Assembly (NCBI RefSeq): GCF_963678635.1
Contig: NC_087070.1
Location: forward strand, 30,220,390 to 30,284,389
From: Symsagittifera roscoffensis
Taxonomy: Eukaryota > Xenacoelomorpha > Acoela > Convolutidae
Length of the DNA: 64,000 nucleotides
Direction: 5' to 3'
In this document: positions 54,312 through 64,000 of the stretch, piece after piece
Layout: every line of letters starts with the position of its first letter
Position numbering within the stretch: position 1 is the stretch's first letter
Translations under genes and position numbers: made by a program
The notes under the pieces: model-generated
Told to the model about the DNA's origin: nothing
The model's input: only the letters and a program-made list of their open reading frames with translations
Databases searched by the model: none

Positions 54312-57114
54312 TATATACATATATGATTGAAAACCCCCTATGCTTTGTTTAACTGGCCTTTCTCATTTAGATTTAAAAAAATAAAATTTCAACTTTTTCT
54401 TTTGACGTTTTTTTAGCAACTTTAAGTTTTTAGGCAAACCATTCAACTACTTTGCACATTAAACAATCAAAAATTCTGATGACTATTTTCCTTAAACCTT
54501 TTCAGTACTTACCTTTTTCCATCTATTGTTTAAGGCCTTTTTGTTGGCATGAATTTTTTTTTCTTCTTAATTTGAAGGATTTGTGATTTCTGTAAGCAGA
54601 TCGAAACTCTTCAGGAAAAATAAATCTTGTTATGGATAGTTCTGCAGCAAGTTAGTTATTTTTTCAAAGTAGATCACAATTCTCAATTTTTTTTTCTAAC
54701 GAAGCAAATTTTCTCAGGCACTAAACTTTTAATTTCAGATTCAACGATCCAGAATAGTTTCTAAGCTGTGCTAAAACAGAGTTAACTCTATTTGTCATTT
54801 TTTCAATTTTTCATTTCTGACCCTTCTCATTTTTTTTCAAAATATGAGGTTGTTTTTTTGTTTCAGTTAAATTATAAAGATAATTCCATTATTTTTTTGA
54901 GCTGATACAACTGAAAAAAAAATTATCATAAAAATCGTCGAGATCATTTTTCTTTTTCCTAGTTACAAGGTTGCGAGTGTGTTTGAGAGATATAAAGGTT
55001 GCTTTCACTTTTGTTCTTTTTCACTCATTAAATTGATTATTTTTTTAAAAATCAAATGCTTTAACTCTTTAGACAACCAGAGTTTTGTGTGAAACAAAAT
55101 AAATCCGAGCAACAATTTATCTAAAATTGTTTAGAGCAAGGATAGGTCATTGCATTTCCTTTTAGATAATTGATACTAAGATTTAAAATATTTGCTATAC
55201 GCAAATGATCTTTGTGGAAGTTTTGGAACGGTTTCACATTGAGTGAATTGATTACGAGATTTATTACAATGATCAATACGTGTTTTGCTTAGACGAGTGA
55301 GTAATGAAAGTATGCTCAAACTTGGTACTGATATACCTAAATGTCACGAAACGTCTGTTCAAACCGAGATCCACCAAAAATCACCAGTAAAATGTCACCA
55401 AAAATCACCAGTAAAATTTTGTCTGTTACTTTGGATGCAACTGTAGTTGCTGTTGATAGCTGATCAAAAAAGTAAATTGAAAGACTTTTTTGGTCAAAAT
55501 GAAACATTGATAAGAATTTTTGGTTTTCAGTGAAGATCCAATTTCAGCCCAAAGTGACTCAAAAAAAAACTTCTCTCAATTATTAACAATTTGTGTAATA
55601 GTTTAGTTTCAAACTCTTTCAAACCCATAGGCCGACACTTCTTTCCTTTTTAGAACCAGAAGCAGAAGAAAATTTTGGGAAAAAAATTATTTTTCTTATA
55701 AAAAAAGTCTTTGGCGGTTTCTTTTTTTTTCAGATAACCAAGTTTCAGTTGCCATTGCAATTGAGTTTTCATTGTGAGATTCAAAAAATTACACAATTCA
55801 TCTTATTTGTTTTGAACGCCATGGCAATTGAATAAGTGAAATCGCCTAATTGACATTTTTGTTCTCGTTCGAACAACTTCTCATATAACAAACTTTCAGC
55901 TTTCGAGGGATGGCTTGGGTTTGTTTTGATAACTCCTGACAGAAATGTGAAGTGCATTAAGTTTGGTATACTAATACAAAAACATACAAAAACGTAAAAA
56001 ACATACTTAAAGAAGCAGAGCCCCTTTAATCCAAATGTGTTAAAATCTTTAAGACAATGACTTTTTCACTTCCAGGAGTTTCGATTTAAGCAGTAAGTTG
56101 ACTGAAAAAAGTTTACGCCAAGTTCAAAAAACTGGTAAGCACTTCTTTCATAATTTTGCGTGCTTCAGTTTCGCCTGTTACACACCGGCAACCGTGGCTT
56201 CTGCAGCAGTTTTGCATTTGATTAACCATTTTTTATTTTTTAGGTTGTTAGGCATTGTCATTTGGTTGAACCCCATCACTAGATATATCATTGAAATCCA
56301 AAGGGTAGTTCAAACAAGAAACTGTATAATGACTATGAAGACCATTTGTTTCAGCTAAATGTTTTTCAAATTGGAACTGTAAGCTTAGTTTTAGGGTTAT
56401 TACATTCCCGAGAAAAAAATTGTTCTTCAATTCAAGAATTTCACACGAAGCAACTCTATGCGGTTTAATTTTTTGAATTAGAGCCGGTGCACAACCCAAC
56501 AGCTGCCTCAGCGCCCTTTAAACCTTTATTAATCATTATGAATCCAATATTCAGTATAAGAGTATACTCTTTACTGCGAGGATAACGATATGCGATTTGT
56601 TCGATATCCTCTATGTTTGCCAACGAATAGAAATGAACTATAGAATCAGGTGAAACATGCGTTTGATTCATGTTTTTTGAAAGTGACATCCGATGAAAAA
56701 ATGCTTTGCAAATCTGGGACACAATTAGCATAGTACTGCTGACTTGATTTTTTTTTGCACTCGAGTTTCTTCGATTGCAAGATTTTTGGAAGGCATTTTA
56801 TTGTTTTGTTCTAGAGATAAGATACATCTTGCTTCGCTTGGTCCATTAATTTTTTGATGTCAAAAATTTGTACAGAAGATAGTGAACTCCTGAGTGTATT
56901 TCGTTTGTTAAATGGTCAGCAGGCTCATGAGGTCTTTGTTTCCGTTTTTCAGTTTTGTGATTTCCTTTATAAGTAGGCTTTTATTCATTGATTCCATAAC
57001 TTTAAAGCTAACTTTTTGATATTTGTGATTTTTTTTCTTTCCATTGCTCATCGACTGCTTTCCAAGTTTTGTCTTCTGTCGCGCTGTGAATGTCGCGCGA
57101 AAGCAATTTCTGTG
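54312..57114. other. Intergenic, AT-rich
   Basis: A 23-bp direct repeat (CACCAAAAATCACCAGTAAA) is duplicated at 55,372-55,418. Minus-strand frames at 56,248-56,499 and 56,465-56,731 overlap and read passably but have no recognised family, so I leave them uncalled. Confidence 0.4.
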
Positions 57115-57345
57115 TAGGCCGCGGTCAAATACGTGTAACCTAAGTTTTTCGGCATGTTAATGTTGTCGCTGATTCCGCATCGAGCGAAAATAGTTTCCGG
57201 GCTTCGCAAGTAGAAAAAATTCCGAAAACTGTATTCCGCAAGTGTAGTTTTATTCTACTTACAATTTGTGGGTTCCGCTTACATATAGCGGATTCGGCTA
57301 ACAATATGCGGATTCTGCGTAAAGTTGTCAGATTTCGCGACAACA
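57115..57345. repeat. GCGGATTC-type repeat, second copy
   Basis: Phrases AAATACGTGTAACCTAAG, CTGATTCCGCATCGAGCG, TTGTGGGTTCCGCTTAC and ATATGCGGATTCTGCGTAAA correspond in order to the block at 31,670-31,840. Confidence 0.6.
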
Positions 57346-57427
57346 TTTTTTTGCGGTTTGCACTAGCTGTTTTTGGAATAATACAGATTTTAGCTGTTTC
57401 TTCTATTAATCCAGAACATTAAAAAGA

Positions 57428-57650
57428 CACTAGCAATGCAGGTCTTTCGAAAGGTTGGATGTTCGAGGCCCACCATGATCCGTGCTCGTTGCTTGAGGGT
57501 GAAGCAACATTACCCAGCTCAAAAAATATCCAAAAGAATTGCATGTAGTTCTTAATCAGGGGCACAACAGCGGTTCGCCGTGATGAGCTGTACAGCTCTT
57601 GTGTTGGTCCTTTCCCCCGTGGATAAATGGTCTTAATATTAAATGTTGCG
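57428..57650 (+). mobile_element. Possible tRNA-derived SINE
   Basis: TAGCAATGCAGG resembles a pol III A box. About 30 bp later GGATGTTCGAGGCCC resembles a B box with the expected GTTCGA core. The tail (GTGTTGGTCCTTTCCCCC, then GTGGATAAATGG) looks like the body of tRNA-derived SINEs. A proper tRNA fold is not possible, so it is not a functional tRNA gene. Confidence 0.35.
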
Positions 57651-57659
57651 GATTTCGCG

Positions 57660-59840
57660 TTAAATCTGTTATCGGCTTGTTCAGAAATCAGCTTACAATG
57701 CACAAAATACACTGATCAATAATAGTATTTTCTTATTTCTATTGCTCTTATTTCTCGTAACGTTCTTAGTTCCAGAGGACAGATACTTTATAGGTTGCAC
57801 GATCTCCAAATAATCTGGTGTCGGCGTTCATTTTTTCTCAGTATATCATACTACAAATTCAAAATTCTTATTCAAACAATTTGTGATTTATTTTCATTTC
57901 CAATGACCATCACAAAGGAAATTTTTAAATGAAGCTTTCCGCAAACAGTAACCTCCTTTCCAAAATGACAGGGGAGTTGCTCAGCTTAAAAAATCTAATC
58001 GTCCATCAGAAGATATTCGGTCTCGAAAAGGTAATAATTGGTTTTGCCGTGAACCTAATGCTGGTGTCAAATTAAGCTCAGGCCTCGTAACAAAAAAATA
58101 TACAGCCCCGGCACCAAGGTGTACTATTATGCGAGCTTATAGTTAACGGCGTGTTATTTTGGGAAAGCTGATTTTTGTATTGAGTTTCACTATCGCGGGT
58201 GACTGTTCATAGAAAATAGTAAAACTGCAAGGAAACCGAAAAAAAACTGACTCGTTTTTTGAAAACACTTAATTTGCCAAAAATGTATATGCCCTTAAAG
58301 CTCTTCGAATTTCACGAACAATATATGTTCAACCTTTTTTGATGAAATTATTCAAATTTGAGAAAACTGGATCAATAAGTAAAATTTTCATCGCTGGGAA
58401 ATCTGATAATTTAATTCCATTTTCGAAAATAGAATTCAATCACGTTTTTCGAGCCCTTTACAATTTTGCTGTTCAATAGTGGAGTTTGCCAACCTTTTAA
58501 AAAAGTGAATTTGAAAAAAAAATCAGAAGTCAAACAACGAAAAAGCTAATTTTAGCGTGAAAAAATTTTGGGTTTTTTCTGAAAGAAAAAAAATCACCAA
58601 GACCTATATGAGTACTCGCTGCGTCCATTACTTTTTAGCCAATATTTTTGGCAACAAATTAAGTATTTTCCATCAGAAATGCAGAAACAAGGCAATCAGT
58701 ACAATCTGAGCCACTGCGACTCACCTTTATCTACAATTTTCCTCAATAAATACTATTAAATTCAATACGTTTCCCGGAAGAGAAGTGTCGACCAAAAGAA
58801 TTTATAACTTCAGTCTATTTAAATCAATACGTTTCCCGGAAGAGAAGTGTCGACCAAAAGAACTTTAAACTTCAGTCTTGTATAAAAAGTATTACTAGCA
58901 AAGAGTGAACGAATTTTATTCGCGCGTCAATTAAAAGAAAATGACAAGACATGAGCTCTTCGTATTGATTGAGCTATGATAAGAATCTACGTCGGGAAAG
59001 TTTGATGACGATTCCTCATCTACACCGCGCACCCATCACCTCGAAGATATTGCTATCAATAATTGAAGAAATCAATGAACGGTAATTTTGCCCACATTAT
59101 GGTTTTATTTAAAAGGCCGATTTAAACCAACATTACACCCAAACAGAGATGGTTGGATTTTTTTGCCATAACCGTCCTCTACCGAAAACTTCGGACATTT
59201 GCACAAAAATGGCTCTTACACTAAAGAAAAATCAGCACAAGAAATATTGAATTATTTTATTTGAAATATTTACAATTTAAATGCAGTTTAATAATAATAA
59301 AAACAAAGGAGCGTCGGAAACGTGTCAATGAACTCAAAAACGGAAACCTACTCATTTTTTTTATTGAACGATGAGCATTTTCTTCATGCAAATAAGCCAA
59401 CTAGATGAAACTGTCACATTTTTTATTCCATAACGAAAACTCAATCCAGATTTTTGCACTACTTGCATTTTCGTGTAATATAACTTGGAAAAAAATGTAT
59501 ATTATAAGCCAAACCGCAAAAATTAAATTTTAAGCACTAAAAACAAAAAAACGGCCTTATTGACACTTATGAAATACACAATCAAAGCATCATTCTTAAC
59601 TCATCCAAAGTATACTTTTCTTTCCGTTTAAACTTTATTTTTTCAAATTTTATTTGTTAAGTTAACGTCGATTATTTCTGCATACTAAAATGCAATTGAT
59701 GGCTTATAAGAACAGTTTTTTTCCAATTTCATTGTTTTGAATTCAATTGATTAAATATTACGCCCAGAACAATACTAGCTCTTGTCTATTGATATTTACT
59801 GATATCCGAAGAAAAATCAAGTCAGTATTTATTAATGTTT
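57660..59840. other. 3' flank of PSME4
   Basis: No gene is supported. It contains one local R repeat (58,235-58,545) and a 62-bp tandem duplication (58,762 and 58,824: TCAATACGTTTCCCGGAAGA followed by GAAGTGTCGACCAAAAGAA). Confidence 0.5.
58235..58545 (+). repeat. Local repeat R, copy 1
   Basis: Carries CCTTAAAGCTCTTCGAATTT, TTTGAGAAAACTGGATCAAT, ATCGCTGGGAAATCTGATAA and TTTTGCTGTTCAATAGTGGA. Other copies: about 60,205-60,400, 61,165-61,385, 62,700-62,895 and 63,860-63,985, all in the same orientation and all in PSME4 introns or flank. Confidence 0.75.
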
Positions 59841-59846
59841 CTGTTA

Positions 59847-59852
59847 TTTATT
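59847..59852 (-). terminator. PSME4: PSME4 poly(A) signal
   Basis: AATAAA on the minus strand 38 bp past the stop codon. A second lies at 59,828-59,833. Confidence 0.55.
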
Positions 59853-59889
59853 CTTATGATTTTTTTTCTCTATCTCCCCACTATTATCT

Positions 59890-62800
59890 TCAGACGTAGT
59901 AAGAGGGTGATATTAGGATGTCGTTCAATGTGTTTATCTGGTCTTCAGTGAAGCTCTCTTTGTGTCTAGTCCAGTTGTCGTGATGAGTCCGCTTGAAGTC
60001 CATCAGAGTATCTCGAACTGTGGCCTGAAACATGGCGACCCCAATTTAACTTCGATTGAACAATCTTTTTCACAAAATCTGCAATTCGTAATTTTTTCAG
60101 CCTTTCTGACACAAACCCCGATCCTGACATAATCAGAATGAAAAAAAACTTTAGTTGAGGATATTTACAAAGAGAATCTAGCCTGTCTGTTGGCACAGAG
60201 TTAACAAAAGCAAGTAAACAGAAAAAATTCAACTTTCGAAAAAATGGCCTTAGCACTTTTAATTTCTAGAGCAAATAATGATTGGCAATTTTATGATGAA
60301 AATAACCCAATTTGAGAAAAATGGACCAATAGGAACAATTCATATTTCGCTGGGAAATCTGCTAACCAAACTCCATTTTTGAAATTACGTTTGTAGACAA
60401 AATTAAGCGCAAACTCAGGATTTTACTCTGTAAAATGCCTGTCTTCAATGCACAATTTGGACGACATTTCCTTCAAAATTCAGTTAAATTTTTACATTGA
60501 TCGAGAGCAAATGATCAGAGCTACACCATCTATGAAAGTATCAATATTTGGTTTCAATGGCTTCCCAAAGTAATCCGGGTCTAAAAATGCCAGTTTTCCT
60601 CATCTGCGCTAAGTTTGACATCGTAGTGAAAACTTTTTTGAACATGCGGAGTAAAAAATTTGTCCATGTGACATGAAACATTCTCAGGACGAAAATGAAA
60701 ACAATCAGTGTGAAATCTTTAATTCAGACGTTTGTTACTTATTCACACGAAGTAAAAAACTTTGTTTTCCTCATCTGCACGCGAATTTAAACTGCATTGC
60801 CTCCACATATTGCGTAATATTTAAAAATATAATTGTAATATAAGCCAATAAACTTCAAGCAACATGTCAGATAATTCGATTAACATTTCAAGCAGATTTG
60901 AATATTGACAACTTTTTCTGTATATAATCTGCATTTCGAAAATGCCAAAAATAAATTTGGTTCTCATTTCTATTCTTCGTATTAAATTGATCTTATACTT
61001 CAATGAGCCAAAATTTAAATAACTATTTCTAATTCTTACTCGATTTGAGTTATTCAAACTACGTTAGTCAATGTTGAAGTTTTGCAAATAAAAAAAAACA
61101 TAGCCAATCGAAGATTGAAAAAGTAATGAACGCAAGTAATTATATAAGAAAAACACTGACTTTGTTAAAAATCTCAATTTTCAAATTTCAAAGAAAAAAA
61201 TAGATTCCCTTTAAGTTCTTGGAATTTCTAGAACAATTTATGATTGGCGCTTTTTTGATAGCATTAACCCAACTTGAGATAACTGGATCAACAGGTAAAA
61301 CTTTTATTCCGCTGGAAATCTAAAAATTAAATTCCACTTTCGAAACTAGAAATTGCTCACGTTTTTTCGCGCTTTTCCCTCGTTCGTATTTGGAGAGTGC
61401 TATTTATGTAACTCTCAGCAGATGAATTCCAATTGAACTCATAAAATGCATATATACCTATGTGCATTAATAAATGCATTAATATGCATGAATCCACATC
61501 TGTAGTTAATTAGCATTTTAGGACTTTTTCCTAAAAAAATCCTTTATAAGACCTGTACAAGTGTCTTCACTATGTTCATTACTCTTAAAATGCATCAGCT
61601 GTGTTAACTTATTACTAATCGAATGGCGAAACACATTCTATCCTATCAAAAATCCGTACAGGTGCTACCAAAATTAGCACCAATATTTGTGAAATATGTT
61701 GGAAAAAATGAAGTCGTACTATTCCGCTACGCTCGTAAGTGTAAACATGAAACTTCAAGACAAATCGTTCGAGTTAGTTTGACAAAAGTGATAGAAAAAT
61801 AAAATGGTGGATAAATAAAATCTATTGATTTATCAATCTACTTGCCTCGATGGGAGTTGGGTCGCAGACGTGGTCAGCCAGTGCCATCAGGACTTCCGGC
61901 ATCCACTCGGGTACTGTGTAGGGGTATGCTGTGATGCAAGCCTTCAGGCCCAACACGCCCGCATGTCGCTCTATTAGTGCACTGCTACTAGTACTTGTGC
62001 TACCACTCATTCCTAAGCAGTTAAGGATAGTTAAAAACTAGATCTTTCGAACAGACTTCGCTGCGGTTGAGCGTCATCCAAAAACAATTAAGACTAACCG
62101 ATCTTAAACAAATCTGGCTCGTAACGATTTTGATAAGAAACTTACGAACTGTCACATGATTTTTGTCGAAACAATCCGAAAAAAAAAATTAATACTTGAT
62201 TAAAATAAACATTGTTAATAAAAACACAGAGAAAGAGAACTTTGCGAATGGCTATGTCCAACATCTGACAGACTGTGAATCGCTCAACAGCAAATAACAG
62301 TCTCTGGATATATGTTCAAACCATTGCAGCAACCCTTCAAAAACTAAAATCAATGCAGAAGGCGACTCGATTTGGAGTTGACACTGCAAAAATTTTCTTG
62401 TTTTTTTTTAGTGTAACTGCTAACCATTTGTACAGTAAATGGTAATTTAGACCTCCAGAAGCAATTTGGTGCCCTTTTCCAACGCCAGAAAAAAAATTAA
62501 GTAGGCTGTAAATTGTTAAGTAGGCCGTAGGAACGCGCAGCGAAAATGAAAAATCATGGCAAAAGTATAATCAAATTTTTGAATTAAATTTAATTTTAAC
62601 TCAATTTGGATCAAGTTCAACAAAAAAGAAAAAAAATAGTCCATTAAATTTTTTGGAACTTGCTTTATTATCGAACAACTTTAAACATTGCCAACAGAAA
62701 ATTGGATACGAGTCAAAGCACATAAGTAAACAGGAAAAAAAATCTGACTTATATTTTATTTGAAAAAAATAGATGGCTTTGAAGCTCTTTGAATTTCTTG

Positions 62801-63687
62801 AAGACAATCACGTCTTTGATGACCTTCACACTTTTGCTGTTCGATATTGGAGTTTGTTTTCCATTTAATAAAGCAAATGAACTTAATTTTTTATAAAATT
62901 AGAAGTCAAATCGGGAATTATATAAGAGTCTAGTAATTTTTCGTATTGATCACTCCTTATATTATCACAACTTTTCAAAAGAAACAAACCATGCAACCAA
63001 CTTCAATGCTTTGGATAGATACCTGGATCTGTGACCACTGAAGACTTGGAAATTGGTTTGGACGTGAGCTTGGAAGCAGCCCTGAGCTTTGCGAACTTCT
63101 TGAGGAGACTCTTGTCTATAGTGATGAGTCCACAGTGAATATATCCACTAAGTGTACTAGATGCTAGTTCTCTGACCTGCAACGGACTGAATTACAGGCT
63201 GTATAATCATGGTTCATGTTTTTTGAAACTTAAAAAATTAATTGAGCTTGAGGATATCAGCTGCTCTGTTGCCATCGAGCAAAAAATAACAAAAAAGTAT
63301 TTGCAAATCGAAATGTCAAAAATATTTGGACGATGCATCTGCCCTGGGGGTAATTTGCAAGAGGGTGATTTTCTTCCAAACTTTAATGCGTTAACAAATG
63401 TTTAAAGTGACTAGGTTTCTTCAAACCTCTAATTTGTCGTCCTTGAGTAGAGATATGATGACCGATTGGATCGTTTTCAGAAACTGTTTCTGGTCCTCCT
63501 CTCTTCTTCCCTCCCCTTGGGTGTCGCCATCTGATCCTGTTGTATGTGTGACTGTTTTAACGCACGAACCACTCGATGCAATAATACTGGATGGGTTAAG
63601 AATGAGAAAGAGGTTTGACAGAGCTAGCTGTTGGAGGAAAACGAGACAGAGTCGTTTGCTGCGCCACGCCACACCACTTTCACTCAT
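59890..63687 (-). CDS. PSME4: Proteasome activator PA200, last four exons
   Basis: Exons (minus strand): 63,687-63,427 (87 codons after a TTTTTGTGCAG acceptor), 63,176-63,023, 62,012-61,846 and 60,024-59,890 with TGA. Phases fit throughout. The encoded segment matches the PA200/Blm10 C-terminus: VIISLLKDDKLEV-RELASSTLSGYIHCG, ERHAGVLGLKACITAYPY, TVPEWMPEVLMALADHV, and FKRTHHDNWTRHKESFTEDQ. It ends SPSYYV. PA200 caps the 20S proteasome in the nucleus, and its last three residues (hydrophobic-Tyr-X) insert into a pocket of the alpha ring. The 5' exons lie beyond the right edge. Exon 63,687-63,427 has a Ser/Gly/Glu-rich insertion of about 30 residues relative to human. The last intron appears to use a GC donor. 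Confidence 0.93.
60025..61845 (-). other. PSME4: PSME4 last intron, probable GC-AG
   Basis: The donor reads GAG|GCAAGT and the acceptor TTTCAG|GCC, giving PIE-ATVRDTL, which aligns without gaps to human PIE-MTVKKTL. A GT-AG alternative four bases downstream (GCAA|GTAGAT with CCACAG|TT) would give PIE-AIRDTL, one residue shorter. The intron holds R repeats at about 60,205 and 61,165. Confidence 0.65.
62013..63022 (-). other. PSME4: PSME4 intron with R repeat
   Basis: GTATCT donor and TGCTTAG acceptor, phase 1. It contains the R repeat at 62,700-62,895. The intron between the two exons further right (63,426-63,177, GTTTGA...TTGCAG) is short and repeat-free. Confidence 0.8.
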
Positions 63688-64000
63688 CTGCACAAAAACA
63701 AAACATAATCGAGACATAATTAATAGGCCGAATACACAACGAAACGAAGTTGCCATGTGTAACAACGGAAACAAACTGCAGTGGCGCTAAAAACACAGCC
63801 AGGAGACAGTTGGAAAAGAGTCAATGAACGCAAAAACCCAAAACAAATTGACTTGTTTTTGAAAAAACTTCATCTTTCGAATTTCAAACAAAAAAACATG
63901 GCCTTAAAGCTCTTTGCATTTGGTGATAAGATTGGAGATTGTCTAACTTTCAAGCAAATGAAATTGAATTGAACTCAAAAACTGCATTTATACCTAAGGG
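63688..64000 (-). other. PSME4: PSME4 intron, runs off the window
   Basis: Ends at the acceptor TTTTTGTGCAG (63,688). Contains an R repeat at 63,860-63,985. No further exon is visible before the right edge. Confidence 0.7.

Noticed and set aside
56248-56731. Two overlapping minus-strand frames that read passably (PLDFNDI, EDIEQIAYRYP)
   Set aside because: No family is recognised, they overlap in different registers, and no splice sites can be assigned with confidence.
57428-57500. Functional tRNA gene
   Set aside because: The B-box word is present, but the acceptor and T stems do not pair. At best it is a SINE head.
63398-63790. 130-codon plus-strand frame
   Set aside because: Antisense shadow of the PSME4 exon at 63,427-63,687.

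Overview
The window is AT-rich, intron-bearing, repeat-dense animal DNA. The firmest evidence is the last four exons of PSME4 (proteasome activator PA200) on the minus strand at 59,890-63,687, with good splice sites and a conserved C-terminus. LINEs of the CR1/L2/jockey kind, a Ty3/gypsy fossil and a retroelement-linked domain that I associate with aquatic invertebrates fit an invertebrate metazoan. I cannot name the species from the sequence. A run of 200 N at 16,148-16,347 is an assembly gap.

Layout. 1-2.1 kb: intergenic, with a degenerate tandem array. 2.1-6.5 kb: decayed coding-like DNA of unknown origin containing a tandem duplication (about 4,036-5,370 and 5,380-6,190). 7.4-12.3 kb: a 2.4-2.5 kb tandem duplication that carries the 3' exons of an unrecognised minus-strand gene, U1, whose 5' exons lie at 12.5-13.1 kb. 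13.9-15.6 kb: a second unrecognised spliced gene, U2, on the plus strand, head to head with U1. 17-30 kb: dispersed repeats, a LINE of about 4.7 kb (22.8-27.5 kb) and a reshuffled inverted duplication on both sides of it. 32.2-33.5 kb: a TIR element with a G-rich array inside. 34.1-34.7 kb: an intact single-exon membrane-anchored Smr-domain gene. 35-39 kb: long-TIR foldback elements and related local duplications. 42-45 kb: a Ty3/gypsy fossil. 47.4-49.8 kb: a minus-strand LINE fossil with a Helentron-like element nested in it. 51.4-52.0 kb: a decayed C-terminal domain of another retroelement. 53.6-54.3 kb: another foldback element. 57.4-57.65 kb: a possible tRNA-derived SINE. 58-64 kb: the PSME4 3' end, whose introns and 3' flank hold several same-orientation copies of one local repeat.

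How the genes relate. PSME4 and the Smr gene are the only loci with a recognisable host function: proteasome capping, and a probable nucleic-acid-binding Smr domain on a membrane anchor. U1 and U2 have intact splice sites and phase-consistent exons, but I recognise no family for them apart from a weak DUF4806-like tail downstream of U2. Most of the rest is transposon-derived. The most useful new-looking items are a repeat family of about 480-545 bp with Helentron-like ends, the 700-bp foldback Tc1/mariner-like elements, the U1 gene with a candidate 32-nt intron, and the PA200 gene with a GC-AG intron and a Tyr-Tyr-Val C-terminus.
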